Source: Moniliella sp. 'wahieum'
Taxonomy: Eukaryota > Basidiomycota > Moniliellomycetes > Moniliellales > Moniliellaceae
Direction: 5' to 3'
Assembly: GCA_003971905.1 (NCBI GenBank)
Contig: RSEE01000086.1
Location: 237,917 to 301,916, forward strand
DNA length: 64,000 bases
Each line of letters opens with the position of its first letter. Positions within the stretch are counted from its first letter, which is position 1. This document shows positions 1-12,809 of the stretch, piece by piece. The notes beneath the pieces are model-generated. The model was not told the DNA's origin. It did no database searches and saw only the letters and a program-made list of their open reading frames with translations. The position numbers and the translations under genes were made by a program.

Positions 1-686
1 GCCCTGCTTCCCGGCCGCTCCCCCGGTCTCGTCCGCGGTCCCCCCGGCCCCGGCACCGGCGCCCCGTTTGGAACGGTAGGGTTGGCCACTCGGGCCCTCC
101 TCGGGCCGACATGCCCGACACACGCACAGCTGCCACACGTCACGAAAAAATACCTTCCGTCGCAGTGCCCATGTGATGCATGTGATTGCTGCTGTTGCTT
201 GTGGTGTGACATGTGACGTCTGGTCTGTCACTTGTAGTCACTCAGAGCATGTCAAGTGCATGTCCATTGTCACGTCAATTCTTGTCAATCCCATCGCGTC
301 CTCGTCCTCGTCCTCTACGCCACAACACCCAGACGTTTCCCACACCCACCACACGCACCTACCGACGCTACAACTCTCCCAGCCAAGCCAAGCCCACCCA
401 CACCCAAACCAAAAACACATGCAGAAACTAGATGCAAAACTTCAAGCCCAAGACACAGTGTCCATCCAGCAGAGGGGGAATCAGCGGCGCAAGGCAAGCG
501 CAAACGCAAGGCGAGAGGGTAAGCGAAGATGGCAAAGGCCAAAGGGCAAAGGGCAGAGTGCAGAGTACAGGGAAGAGGGCATAGGGATGAGGGCATAGGG
601 AAGAGGAATAGGCAAGAGGAACAGGGAAAAAGGACAAGGGAAGAGCAACAGGAAAGAAAGGGTAGATGGGCAAGTGCATGGCGGGC
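1..686. other. Window edge, no gene recognised
   Basis: No reading frame here has a recognisable domain. The segment holds a CATGTG/GTGACATGTGAC palindromic cluster around 170-220 and a strongly purine-rich strand (AGGGCA/GAGGGCATAGGG-like imperfect repeats) at about 530-665, just past the stop of the large minus-strand gene. It may be that gene's 3' flank. The short open frames look like composition artefacts. Confidence 0.5.
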
Positions 687-3600
687 TTACAAGTCCATCA
701 TGATCATCGCCCCTGCCAGAATCAAGTCCGGCACACCGTACCACACCCTTCGTGCCCCAGGTCCAACTCCAACTCCAGGTCCAGCTGCAGCGCCAGTTGC
801 AGGTCCACTGGCCGTGCCTGGACCCGCACCCGCACCCGCACCTGCACCGCGCGCGAGAACCAACGACGACACGGGCAACGGGCATCCCAACGCATTCCAC
901 CCGTCCGGAATGAGCTCGAGGTGCCGCGCCGCGGTACAAAAGCCCAGCACGGTAGGAAATGACATGGGCGCCGGTAAGCCCATTTCATCTTCCCAATCTC
1001 CTCCATCTCCCCAATCGTTCTCATCTTTCCCATCTTTGCCATCGCGCTCATGATGTCCATCGTGTCCATCTGGCCCATGCCCCCTTGGCAGCCGCTTGTC
1101 CGCCTTGGCCTTTGCCTCCACTCTCCCATCCAAGTTGGGACCTGTACCGCGGTCCTGGCCTTTCGCCCCTCCCCCTCCCGCTTCCCGTTCCGCTTCCGCT
1201 TCCGCCTCCGGTCCACCACCACTCGTAGCGGCACCGGCACTGGAGCCAATCTCTGGCTCAACGGAAGAAGCCTCAGTCGTAGAACTGGGAGCAATCCCAG
1301 TCCCAGTCCCAGTGCCCGTGCCCGTGCCTGTGTGCGTACCAGTAGGAGGACCAGGCGGAGGGCGGGATCCGGGCCAAGGAACGTAAGGAGCAAACCCGAC
1401 GCCAAGTGGGGCCGGGCACAACTGAGCCGTGACGCGGAACGCATGTGCCGACGTAGGCGCCGACGCAGACCCAGGCCCAGATGCAGATGCAGATGTAGGG
1501 GGATCGGCGTCCTGACTAAACGGCGTGTAGGATACGCGCAACCAGCGAACCGGGTGCGGCGTACGCTTTCCCCCGGCGCGACGCGTTCGGGCACAGAGGG
1601 TACAGAGGGTACAGAGGGCGCAGCGGGCACAGATGAAGAGGACGAAGAGGTAGATCGAGGTACGTTGGCCAATACCAAATCGTCCCCAAGGGTAGAGGAA
1701 TAGGTACGTGCATCGTATACGGTTCCACCTCCAAGGGAGCGCACATTGGTGCATGCGACGTGGACGTGGATGTGGGATGGGCAGGGTCCTGGGCAAGATT
1801 GGCGGTTGGAGTGGAGGCCCAAGCTGGGGCAGAGGACCAGGTACGTTCCATCGCGTCCCACGGCGCAATCGCATCGGCATCGCGTTTCGAAACTGGCCAT
1901 CCTCGTGCTCGCCCGCTTGAACGCCCTTCCGTACTGGTCCGCAGAGACTCGGGTTGCACCTCCTCCTGCGCAACACCACCTGGCCCAGCCGCCGCTGCCG
2001 CGGTACCAGGACCAGGTGCAGGACCAGGTGCAGGAGCAGGTGCAGGTGCAGGTGCAGGACTATGTCCACCCGGGCTGCGCCGCCCGGACGACCCAGCACA
2101 CCCACACTCACCTGCACACGCAGCGTCGACGGGCGCAGGGTCCGAGGCAAGCTGAGCCTTGCCCACTGGGGCCGGGCTGCGCTCCAAGTCCATGTCCTTG
2201 TCCTGGTCCTGGTCCTGGTCCTGGTCCTGGTTTCGGTCCAGATCCTGGTCGGACGAGGCCAGCACAGGTTCAGGCGACCCAGCCGCACCACCGCCACCCA
2301 ACGAACTGGGCACGTACGTCCCCGTCCCCGTTCCTGTCCCCATTCTTGTCCTGTGGGCGTGCCTGTGGACGTTCCCGTTCCCGTTCCGGTCGGCGTCGAG
2401 GTGAGCGGACGCGTGGGCGGACAGAATAACGGAAGGTCTTCCCATGGTGCTGAGGTCGTGGCGCTACTGGGAGTGGCAGTGGGAGTGGGAGTGGCCGTTG
2501 TGGCTGTGGCGGTGGTGGGAGTGGTAGTGGGAGTAGAAGTGGCTGGTGCAGAGCCCAGTTCGGTCGGTGAGGCAGCGCGAGCACGAGTGGGGCCCAGGCC
2601 GAGCGAGAGGGGGGAAGGTGGATCGGCAAACGAGGAGAGGGAAGCTGCGTGGGGACGCATAGGCGGATTCGTAGGCGGATTCATAGGCGGCTGCGGCTGC
2701 GGCTGCGGGGGGAGGTGCGGTGTAGCACGCGGTTTACGTTTTGCCCCGTCCAGGAGAGGTACCGTGCACTGGAAGTGGAGAGACTGTTGGAGTGCGTGGA
2801 GCGAGTCACGGGGGGCCTCCCCCCACTTCGTCCGGAAGATGCACAGGGGGAAGATTGGACCATGTGGATTGGCGAGCTCGTTCCGCTGCTCGAGATGCTC
2901 GAGACCATAGGGACAGCGGGAGATGTACTCGTAGTTCCACTCGAAGGAGCACTGCTAAGTGCCAAGCCGTGTGGACTCGCGCGCTCCTGCCCACCGACGC
3001 CTTACTGGACTGCGCGGGAAGGGGGAAGAGCAACCGTCCGAACCGTCGTCGTGCTTCGTGTCGTGAGGGTGAGCGTGAGGGTGAGAGTGGGCGTGGGAGT
3101 GGGTGTGGATGTGGAGCACCTTGGCGGTGGAGGAAAGTGAGTGGGCCATGATCGAACGTGCGCCCCGGCGTTGCGGGGGAACCGGAACTGGGGGACTGGG
3201 AACTGAGGGACTCGGAACTTGCCCTCCCACGGGACCGGGTGGCGTAGACCCGACGGAAGCTGCAGGACCAGCAGCCGAAGCACCAGTGGACGCAGCGGCA
3301 TTGGGAGCGGCAGCACCACTTGTTTCCTCCTGTCCCGCCGTCCGGCCCAAAGTAAGCGTGAGTCCACTGGAGGAAAGGCTATGCGCAGCCGAACAGCCAA
3401 TCGGGTGGGGCGGGCCGTGGGACCAAGCTGCAGGAGCGGGACACGGTGCCGACGCAACAGGCAACAACGGGTGGGAAGCCGGAGGCGAGCCAGTCCCAGT
3501 CCCAGTCCCAGGCCCAGACCCAGAGCTAGACTTAGCCCTGGCTTCAGGCCAAGCGGGCCTGTGCAACGGCAAAGAAAGGGACCAACTATGTTTGCCCTCT

Positions 3601-6600
3601 GCATCACCAGGAGGGGAAATAGAATGCGAGCCACGCGAGCCACGCGAGCCACGCGAACTTCGCTCCCGTCCTGATCCCGACCTCGACCTCACTCCCAATC
3701 CCAATCCCGGCGCCAACCCCGACCCCGACCCCGACCCCGATCCTGATCCTGATCCGGTCCTCGTCCGCACCGGGAGCAAGGGCCGCTCGGGCGCCGTGGC
3801 GGCCGTCTCGACGGACAACGCGCGGGCGGGACGGGATCGGTCCCGGGCGAAGGGAAAACGGAGCCAATGGCCGAGGCAGTGCCGGTGGCAGAGGCAGTGC
3901 CGGTCCCGGTACCAGTGGCAGAGGCAGAGGCAGTGGCAGAGGTGGGTGAGGGCCAATGGTGCGGCACGTCTCGGGAGGACGTATGGCCATCACGTTTGAG
4001 TAATGGGCGCAACGACGGTGAAGAAGGCATCAACGTGCGCATCGCACTGGCTGACCGGACGCGGCGGAGAGAGCGATGCCCCGGAGCTGGTTTGGTCTCG
4101 GCTACGGTGCGCGTGTGCGCATGCGCAAGTGGTGAGGCTGTAGGTGCAGAGTGAGAACGCGAGTCAGTCCAGGTCAAACTCAAGCTCATCTCACACTAGC
4201 GTGCCACGGTCCAAGGACGTATGACGCAGCGACGAAAAGCGGGGGAAGGAGAACGAGAACGAAAACGAGAGAAGGAGAGAGGAAGGAAGGGGGGTACGTA
4301 CCGTCAGCATACTCTGGTGTGCTAGGACTAGCTTTGAGCTGGTGCGCCGAAGGATGGTGGGAACGTTTGAGGCTCAAACGCGTGATCCAGCTCCGGTCCC
4401 GCCGCACCGGATGCGTATCCTCCTGCGCCGCAAGCGGAGATACCGGGTCCTCCCAGTCCTACTGCTGCCACTGGGACCACTAGTGCCACTGGGACCACTG
4501 GGGTTACTGGGGCCACTGGGGTTACTGGGGTTACTGGGGTTACTGGTGATACCCATCACCGTTGCACTTTGCGACAAGGTTGGAGGCGTTGCGATCCGGG
4601 CGAGGGCATCGTGGTGCCCACCCCCCAGGCCAATCCAAGGACGAAGCGCATGAAGCGCACGCGACTTGTCTTCCGGGGGAAGAACGGGAAGTTCTTCCGC
4701 TGGCGAAAGAGGGTCCTTGTCCATTCCCCCCTCTTTTTCTTTCGGCTTATCTTTCGCCTGATCCGGTTCAGGGTCCGGTTGCTTGTCCGGATCCGGTTGT
4801 TTGTCCTGGTCTCTTTCCTTGACTTGGACTTGGTCTTTATCTTTATCTTTGTCCTCGCCAGCGGACGGCGGACGGCCGTATGCATGGTGATGCAGTGCAG
4901 CCGAGAGGTGAGACCAAGCTTCCTGTACCGACTCGGCCGCCGCAGCAACCGTGACGACTGCACCGGGAGCTGCGCCAGCCGGACCGCCTCCGGACCCAAA
5001 CCCTCCCGCTGGGCGGGGGGAGGCCGTACGCGCATCCCGCCGTACGGGGGGGGACGTTGTGCGTGCCCCACCCATACGCGTATGCGTATGCGTATGCGTA
5101 TGCGTATGCGTATGGGGGTGCATATGCGGGGTGTGGACTAGGGCGTGATGGGTGTGGGGAGGCAGTACGGGATCCAATACGAGACGAGGCGGCGCGCGAG
5201 GGCGCACGCGAAGTGGCACGGGACGATCCGGCACGAGAAGATGGTGCTCTTGAGGGCGTACGGGACGCAGCGCGCGAAGTGGGATGCGAGCCGGACCCGG
5301 TCCGTCGGTACCCGTACGAAGCGGTGGTGGATGGGGAACTGTTGCGCGAAAAAGAGGAGGAAGTGGGATCTCCGAACGTCGTGGGGCTACCATTCCCTGT
5401 GCCTGTGGTTGCGGTTGTGGGTGTGGGTGTGGGTGTGTTGGGGGCGCCTGCAGGCCAGGCAGATGGAGCAGGACGAGCATGGGGTAAGAGCGAAAGACCT
5501 ACGTGGACCTTACGTGAAGCACTAGGCGAACGCGGTGCCACCGACCCGAATGCCTCTTCGTCCTGCAGCGCGTGGTGGGCGTACGCTTGGTACCCCTTAG
5601 GCAGTGAGGGACGGGTGGTGTGCGCGCGCGGACGAGGGTGCGAACTAACATGGGGCGTACCATGGGTGTGCGCAGTAAACAACCGAAGACGAGCTCGACC
5701 ACGAGACCGACTTTCGTCCGGCGTCGACGTACCTGATCCCTCACCCTCACCCTCACCCTGCAGCGGCGTCGCAGTCCCACTGGTCACACTGGTCAAATCC
5801 GTTGTCGACACCCCGGGCACCCCGGCACATCGGGCTCCCCATTGTACCCAACCAAAAGGTACGGATCGAACCCGGGATTGCGCTCCTCGTCTCCGTTCCG
5901 TAGACTCTTGCCAGCTAAAAACCGGCCGCGGAAAACGGAAGGAGGCCCGTAGACGACTTGGCGTTGGTCTTGGAACGTAGGGTCATTCGATAACACAATC
6001 CGAACCGTGTGCTCAGCCACCATCAGTCGTACTGCCAGACTGCACTTTTTCCGAGCAAACATGCTGATGGGCACTTTGGCTTGGCTCGCCTTGCCAGGCG
6101 CAGGGGGGGCAGAAGTAAAGGAGGTAGCTGTAGGTGGCTTACCACGAGCGGATGGTGCCATGGTTTCCTGCCAGCTCCTCCAACGAGCTCGTCGTGGTAG
6201 CTGCGTCGGGCGCGGTGGGCGAATCGTCGGCGGAAGATCGACTGGACTGCCCGCTGGCTTCGGGAGAGAGGCAAGGTGTGTCGGGCAACGTTTGGTCGCT
6301 CTGCAGAATGGCTGGCCTGGCAATGACGACTGGAAGACGGTAGTGGAGCGTGCGGGTAGAGGAAGGATGGTCCGATGGCAGTTGCACAAGCTCCAATGGC
6401 ATGGACATCCAGACAGGATCATGTTTAGTGTGCCAGGCAAATGCCCATGAAGCAAGTGCCATATCGCTCGACCTGCTTTGGCATACGCCCGAGCTCCCAT
6501 CCCCACCAACAGGCGCAAGCACCACCGCCGTCCAATCTGAAAGCGAACCAACATCAATCGAAAGAGCGCCATCTCGTCAATCGACAGTACATCCAGCACA

Positions 6601-7458
6601 GCTTGGGCACCTTGCGTCGCATCCCCGCGCAGCGGGCGCGGGACCAAGATCGCACCACCATGCGCATTGTCCCACGTATCCCTCTCGTCCCAACTAGCAT
6701 TCCATGTCGAGGCGCCATCGAGAGACGGGTCGTCGTACAGCGAGTCAGTGTCGGGCTCCAGGTTGGAGAGGACAAGGGGCTGTGGCTGTGGCTGTGGCTG
6801 TGGTTGGGATGCGGGTGCGGGCTGTGGGAACCAGTACTGGCAGCACTAGAGCTGGCAGGGGTGGCTTGTTCTGAAGGCGCATCGGTCATGCACCTCCGCA
6901 GCGCGCGGGCTAGCAGGTTGGCATCCAGCGACGCAATGTCCCGGTCCGAATCGAGGCCCAAGCTGGCAAACCCACCGAGCAGACCGGACTTTTTGCGTGT
7001 GGGGCGGCGGCGGCGCGAGTGGCTGGATGGCGTGCCGGAGGCAGAGGGCGAGGCAGAAGAAGGTAGCGCAGAGGCGGTGGCTGGCCCTCGGCGCGGGGCG
7101 GAGGCGCGTCGGAGCATGGGGCAGGGCGCGCGCAGCGGTGGCGAAGGTGCTTGGCAAAGCTGTCTTCGCCGTCGACGTCGCCGGGATAGGCGGTGGACGA
7201 GGACAGAGGCGCCGGGACAGAAAAGGCGAGGGCGTCTCGGTCGGGGCGAGGAGGAGGAGGCGGGAGAGGGGGTGGGGATGCCGATGGGCCGGAGCGGGCG
7301 GGGGGTGGAGGCGCCAGGCGCGGGCGGGGTGGTGGTGGAGGTGGAGGTAGGGAGGCAGGCGGGGGTCGGAGGAGCGGCGGGAAGGGAGGCGACAGAGACG
7401 GAGGTGCGGCGGGGGCGGGCGGGGACAGGGACGAGGGGGTGGAGGGAGGGAGGGGCAT
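687..7458 (-). CDS. Very large Ser/Pro/Gly-rich protein with a conserved core, unrecognised
   Basis: I do not recognise this gene. I chose the ATG at 7458 because of its context (GCTGCCATG) and because the Pro-rich frame opens there; the likely stop is at 687. Coding passes through all three minus frames. Two introns are convincing: 4301-4196 (donor GTACGTAC, acceptor CTAG) and 3005-2955 (donor GTAAGG, acceptor TTAG). The 51-bp second intron is followed in frame by a non-repetitive block at about 2954-2700 beginning QCSFEWNYEYISRCPYG, rich in W, Y, C and F. A second ordered-looking block at about 6120-5830 contains MVAEHTVRIVLSNDP. The rest is tracts of (PA), (GT), (DQ), (YA) and acidic or basic repeats. 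Frame changes at about 5820, 5070, 4480 and 1560 have no splice signals and look like single-base indels. The total, about 2,200 codons, could also be two genes. Cellular role unknown; a scaffold or transcription-related protein would fit the composition, but that is a guess. Confidence 0.6.
2197..2230. repeat. GGTCCT hexanucleotide repeat inside the large gene
   Basis: About five to six copies of TCCTGG, read on the minus strand as alternating Asp-Gln (DQDQ) or, in other frames, Pro-Gly and Arg-Thr. An in-frame hexamer keeps two-residue peptide repeats in every frame. Confidence 0.8.
5076..5114. repeat. TATGCG hexanucleotide repeat inside the large gene
   Basis: About six TATGCG copies, read on the minus strand as Ala-Tyr repeats (YAYAYA). 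The coding frame appears to change just beyond this tract, so replication or sequencing slippage here is likely. Confidence 0.85.
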
Positions 7459-8810
7459 GGCAGCAAAGGTAAAGCCGCTGGCAGAGGTGGGGGGGGGATT
7501 AGACGGGCGGCGGGGACAGCATGCAGGGGCGGTGGTGGTGTTCGTGGTAGTGGTGATTCGTGGTGGTGGAGGTGGTGTGGCGGCTGTTTATGGTGGCGGA
7601 CCAAGGGCTGGATTGTGGGTTTGGTTGCGCCGAGGCGAGATGGGAGAAGGGATGTGCGGTGATGCGTGACTGGGGTGGCTGGGTGAGGATAATGCTCGTC
7701 TGGGCTGCGTTTGGATGATTGATTATCGCACCGCCTGTTCTGCTCTTAGCGGCTACCTCGTCCCAGTACTGCGTCTGGGCTATTCATTCGGTCCTCCATA
7801 CCCTCAGTATCATCGACAGTACCCTCAGTACCCTCAGTACCCTCCGTCAAATACTTCGCTTTGCTTTGCTTTGCTTTGGGTTGGCCAGCCGCCCAGGCCG
7901 CTTGAGAATTCACGCCCATTTTCAACTTTCATCCACCGCTCCCACCTGGCCTCCGTCCGCCGTCTTTCCGCCGCAACACTCACCGCCTAACCACGCTCCA
8001 TCGCCCATCGCCCGTCGCCCATCGCCCGTCGCCCGTCGCCGGCGCCATCGCCCATCGCCACCACCACACCACTCGGGGCGATGGGCCCCCAGCAGCATCC
8101 CAGCCCAAACCCAGCCCTCCGGCTTTGCCCGCACCCAGCACCCTGGTACGTACACCATTATGGCCCAAGCTACTCCCGCTCCTACTACGTAGCACTCACC
8201 TCCTCTCCCCCGCGGCTCCCCTCTGGCCCGCATCGAGCCACTCTGGCCAGACTCACCCTCCACACGCTCGCACTCATCCTCACCGCACTAGGCACTAGCC
8301 ACTCGTCTCGCGCCCCGTCACCCTCACGTCACACGACTCGCGCCCCGCTTCCCATTCCTCCATCCCCTCGTCTCAGCGTGCACCTGTCACTCCCCCGCGC
8401 CTCCCACCCACACCAAATTGCAACCAAACGACGCATCCAAAAAAATCAAAAAGCTTCAACTTTCAACAATCTAGCCAATCATGCATCATGAATCACTGGC
8501 CACCGCTCATAACCGCTACCCCTTGGCTGCTGCCATCGCACCCTCCGCCCCCATAGAGCACGGCAGGCTCTGCTAGCTTCTGGCCCTCTACCACCGCCAC
8601 TTGGTGTCCCAACGTCCAATGCTCATCATCAAATCACCCCCTGTTTCCACCCCGCGCCAAGATCTGGACCATCGTGCATCGTGCCCATCATCCACACCAT
8701 CCATCCACATCGCCCATCTCACACTGCCCTCTCAGAGTAAACATCCCCCAACGACGACCTGCCGGTGGGGGGAACGGTACCTGGTAAAGATGCGCAACGC
8801 ATAACGTACG

Positions 8811-8850
8811 TCGTAACGTCGTAACGTCGTAACGTCGTAACGTCGTAACG
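8811..8850. repeat. 8-bp tandem repeat (CGTAACGT)
   Basis: Five near-perfect copies of an 8-bp unit, itself close to palindromic. Intergenic; no function apparent. Confidence 0.85.
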
Positions 8851-9671
8851 CGTATGCGTGTGATGCAACACGGCTTAATGACACCCACTATGTAGGCCCA
8901 GCCGCGACACTGGTCCAGCACGGGTAAGATCTAAGATCTAAGACCGCTCCTATTCTTATTCCTTTGGGCCGTGTCTGGCTCCGTGCTAGTGAGCTAGTGA
9001 GCTAGTCAGCGCTCAGCGCCCGACCGCCCATCGATCGTCCTCTCTCGATCATCCACCTCACCACGCAGTATCCGTTTCGGCACAAAACCTCAACCTCAAG
9101 CTACTCTGCCTTGAAGCTAGCTAGCTTGAAGCTTGAAGCTTGAACGTCCTTCTACTTGAAACCCCCTTTTCGTTCCGCCGTAATTCCATCCATTGCAAAA
9201 GCGTAAAGCTTAACGCCCCACCGCAGCCAATTCACGGCTAACGCATCTCCCTTCTTAGATCGTATCCTCCCCAACGCGCCAACGCCAGCGTTCAACGTTC
9301 AACTGTTCATACATCCAACGTTCATCGCTCAACCAACACTCGCTATATCGGACAGGTCGTGTTCCTCTCGCTCCCTCTCTCGTTATCATCGTTGTCATTG
9401 AATATTGAGCACTGAGCATGCTGGTATGTGCTTCATCGTACCCAGTGGAGCGTGTAGCAATGCACGCGGAATATAGCACCGATTCAGTGAGATTCGTATC
9501 CTGTACCACATCGTACTGGTACCCCAGCAGATGCCGTCCTCGGTGACATGTTGAGTAGGCCACGTCAACGCGTCAACGTTGAAGTTCAACGTTCAACGGT
9601 CTGCGTCATTGGACCATTGCACCACATCAACCCCACATCGTGTGCCATACGCGGTACGCCCGGCCATGCAT

Positions 9672-9758
9672 CGGTACTACTCAGTACTCAGTACTCAGTT
9701 GAGTACTCTCAGTCTCTGTGGTCAGTACTCAGTACTCTCAGTGGCCAGTCAGTACATC
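9672..9758. repeat. Cluster of CTCAGTACT palindromes
   Basis: Repeated AGTACT cores in CTCAGTACTCAGTACTCAG arrangement, followed by the inverse GAGTACTCTCAG. The same motif recurs at many non-coding sites of this window (see findings). Confidence 0.8.
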
Positions 9759-9844
9759 ACATGTCACAGCTTCTGGCACTTCCCAAAATGTCTAACCTAG
9801 CTAGGAACTGGTAACGTTGATTCGTATTGTAGCGCCCCGTCAGT

Positions 9845-9870
9845 GCATGTGAGTGGCTGAGCTCACATGC
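9845..9870. repeat. Perfect short inverted repeat
   Basis: Arms GCATGTGAG and CTCACATGC separated by about 8 bases, able to form a cruciform or hairpin. Intergenic, with no terminal T-run, so a transcript terminator is not indicated. Confidence 0.7.
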
Positions 9871-11780
9871 CATAGCCACATGTGGTATAGTGGTCCAGTC
9901 AATTCGCAATCCAAATGTATCCATCCACCTTATCAACGGTCCAAGTTGAACGTCAAGCTCGAGAGAGATCTCAGACAGTTCTCTCAACAACCCTCAACGC
10001 GTCAATACCTTTTCGCAACCTCCTCTCCTCCGGGGCGCAGGTCAACGTTAACGTGGCCAACTCGTATACCGTTAGTATAGTACTAGTGCCCAGCTAATAG
10101 TACTGGATGTTGTACTATAGGACCTAAGTTCGTATGTCCCTTTCCCCTTCTCTCGATTCTTTGTCCTTTCTTTTCTTTCTTCTCTGACACACGCTTTTGC
10201 CAATTCACTCTTCAACGCCAACAACCGGCCAATAACTGCGAGCCGTCCCCCCCTACATACCGTACCCCACGGTCATACGGTCTCACGGGCGCACGGTCGC
10301 ACACGGTCTCGCACACGGTCTCGCACACGGACGTACACGTTAGACCTTCGTACCCCTTTACTATACACCACGCCGTGGCTCTCACGTCCTACGACGAGCA
10401 AAACCGGCTAACGGACCAACCGACCTTCTCCTTTCGTGCTGCTGGAGACCACAGCCCGTATGATGCTTGGGCCCCGCCGCCATCAGTCATATGCACCGTT
10501 ATTGCATCGTATGACCCATGGACTGTTGAGTACGTTTGTGAGTACTCAGACTGAGTCTCAGTACTCACTGAGAGCTGACACCCACTAGAGTTAGCGATAC
10601 GGTTGTGTGTTCTAGGCCAAGAGCGACCCATGGCCAATAGATGTTCTGCGTTCGGCGTTGCGCGCTGTTATATCATCAAGTTTTGTCGGGGTTCCTTTCG
10701 TGGCTTAGTTGTTACAAGTCGCGGGGATATAGTCTGAGTACTCAACACCCAGCACTGTTGTCTTATTAGTCTGACTCGAATCCCACTGCCGACCGCATTG
10801 TCTTCACCTTGATGATTTGTCTCGGGCGATGTGCGACTAAGCACGGACCACGGACCCAAAGCTGCATCCAGTGCGCGTGTGGCGCACGCCCTAGAATCCA
10901 AAAGTGACCCCAAATATTATACTTTTCCTTTTCTCTAAGACCTTTCTCTTATTTGCGTATGACCATGCAGCGCAGTTGGCTGGGGCGCCTTGCTGCGCAG
11001 CCACGTAACCCATGGTTCGTGCTCGGAAAACGTGGGAGTCTGTCGAGGACGAGAAGACGAGAGGCTGCACAGTGGACAACGAAAAAGGGTGCAACTATTA
11101 AAGGAACCCGCCGATTATAGCAAAACGCCTGTTGTGATGCGGCCTGTTGTGATGCGGCTCGCGCCCCTTGAGAGCCAGTCCTTCCTTTCGCCTCTCTCTC
11201 AGTAATGGTCCTGGTTACCTACTGCAACGTCCCGAAGTGCAGTGATGCAATGGTAGAGAGAAGACAGGAGCTGGATTGAATATTGAACCCAGACAGTGAG
11301 GATGAGAAGAGGGAGAAGAAGAAGGAATTGCACAAGGCCAGAGATAGAGGATAGGGATACCAGTGGCGTAGTGTCCGCGGGGATGTGTAAGAGGGTCAGG
11401 GTGACCTCGGATTTGGCAGGTCCTTAGACCCTGGGCCAACATTCCGTCTTACCCACTGCCTCTCTCCCTTCTTTTCTGCCAATACCAAGCCCTACTAGTA
11501 GTTGTTAGTATCTCCCACCCGGCGGGCCGCGATCTCCATCTCCTCACCTCGCAACTCAACTGTTGCAGGCTATAGCATTTTCCCACCTTTAGTATTAGCA
11601 GGCCAACGAAGGTCATCATATGGTAGTCAAGTAGGGCGGAAGAGAGGCACAAGGAAACGTGCCAATGCAACCGCACAACGAGGCACGAGAGAGGCCGGGG
11701 GGGCGGGGACACAAAGCAACCCAATAAACCAACCACTCAACCAAGCCAAAGAAAAACATGGAACAAAACACACGCGACGA

Positions 11781-12809
11781 TTACTTGGTAAAGATGGACA
11801 CGTCCAGCTGCTTGCCCACTGCCGTCGGGGCCAAGGTGATGGAAATGAGTTTGGCGTCCTTGTCGACCGAAAACGCGGCGCCTTCGGCACCGGGACCAGC
11901 CAACGTCACGCTCGGATCGGGGAACTGACGAACCGGGTCAAACGCAATCCCAATCGTCTTGGCTTCTTGAATAGATGGACGAGGACCACTGGCGTGGACT
12001 CTTGGTAAACTCCAATGACTCGACCGTCGCTTGCGACAAGCGCCTCGGCGCGCCGGCTTCGTGCACAAAAATGGTACCGTACCCACGTCGTACCTAGGTC
12101 CCGCACCCGCCCCACACACAACGGAATTTCCGTCGCAAGCGCAGACAAGAGCGACGTGGGCAGCCAGCCGTTGAGCTTGATACGGCAAATGTACGTCACC
12201 TCGGTGGCGGTAGGGGTGCTGGCGCTCGCGCCCCCCTCCGAACTGGTTCCACCAACCGGAGCAAAGACCCATGCACTCATACCAACTCGGCGGGTCCGCT
12301 TGGCATTGTAGCTGCCCTGTTCGGGCGCATGCTCTTCATCTTGGACTGAAGTTTGGATGAGGCGGTAGGTGGGGCCCAGGGGCGCATCCGTCTCGGTCGT
12401 CGCAACCGATTGCACACCACCAAGTCGCGCGCCCAGACCAAATACGAAGGCGAGCGCATCAACGTGTAAAATTCCGATTGCTCCAACGAATAACGCTGCA
12501 CGCTGCACGCAAAGTCCAGTCGTGCATCCCACAGTTTCCGCAACGAAGGTAGATTGATCGTCATGCACAGTTGCTCAGGCGTAACACTTCCACAATCGTC
12601 TTGCCCCGCACCCATGGCAACATCGTCCGGCGCATCCCATCCAACTTCTTGCTCAACTCCACCCCGTCCTTCTCCCCGGCCGACCACCCTGCCCTCGCCA
12701 CTGGGCCAGTGCTCCTCAAGCGTAGCATACGCCCGCTTTAGCGCCGCCTCGTACTCGGCCACAGGCACGGGTACGTCTTGCTCGCAGTCAACGGCGAGGC
12801 TGGCAAGTT
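11781..12809 (-). CDS. START-like lipid-binding domain protein
   Basis: The frames chain into about 330 residues: an N-terminal helix-like region (EYEAALKRAYATLEEHW, ~12765), LRKLWDARLDFACSVQRY, then SPSYLVWARDLVVV, VTYICRIKLNGWLPTSLLS, and LCVGRVRDLG with the stop at 11781. The order 'kiss/hit by substrate, ARDLV, strand, D/N-x-GW(I/L)P, final helix' is that of StAR-related (START) lipid-transfer domains; I infer binding of a sterol or phospholipid. No membrane segment or signal peptide is seen. The true start is upstream of the GTG near 12768, probably after an intron whose acceptor lies near 12800, so the 5' end is unresolved. At least two frame breaks occur (about 12420 and 12000) without splice signals. 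Confidence 0.65.

Larger units (their letters stand above)
7459..11780. other. Long intergenic region with short tandem and palindromic repeats
   Basis: No gene is supported in these 4.3 kb. Contents: CAGTACCCT direct repeats (7816-7845); alternating TCGCCCATCGCCCG repeats (8000-8059); an 8-bp CGTAACGT tandem (8811-8850); dense CTCAGTACTGAG-type palindromes (9672-9758, 10525-10575, 10733-10745); GTTCAACGTT palindromes (9290-9330, 9570-9600); and a hairpin (9845-9870). The left part should contain the promoter of the large minus-strand gene. Confidence 0.6.

Noticed and set aside
2649-3140. Plus-strand frame with ordered-looking peptide (ERYRALEVERLLECVERV)
   Set aside because: It lies antisense to an intron-flanked exon of the large minus-strand gene whose splice sites and aromatic-rich peptide are more convincing.
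5793-6647. Homology to Spt23/Mga2-type membrane transcription factors
   Set aside because: A C-P-G-C motif at the end of this frame first suggested that family, but it arises only from a frame break near 5820; the continuing frame shows no IPT or ankyrin domain.
6846-7669. Long overlapping frames on both strands, Gly/Arg-rich or Pro-rich
   Set aside because: These are composition shadows of the GC-rich N-terminal region of the large gene; only the frame starting at 7458 has a good start context and continues into the protein.
11502-12008. Plus-strand 168-codon frame
   Set aside because: Antisense to the C-terminus of the START-like gene, with no recognisable domain.
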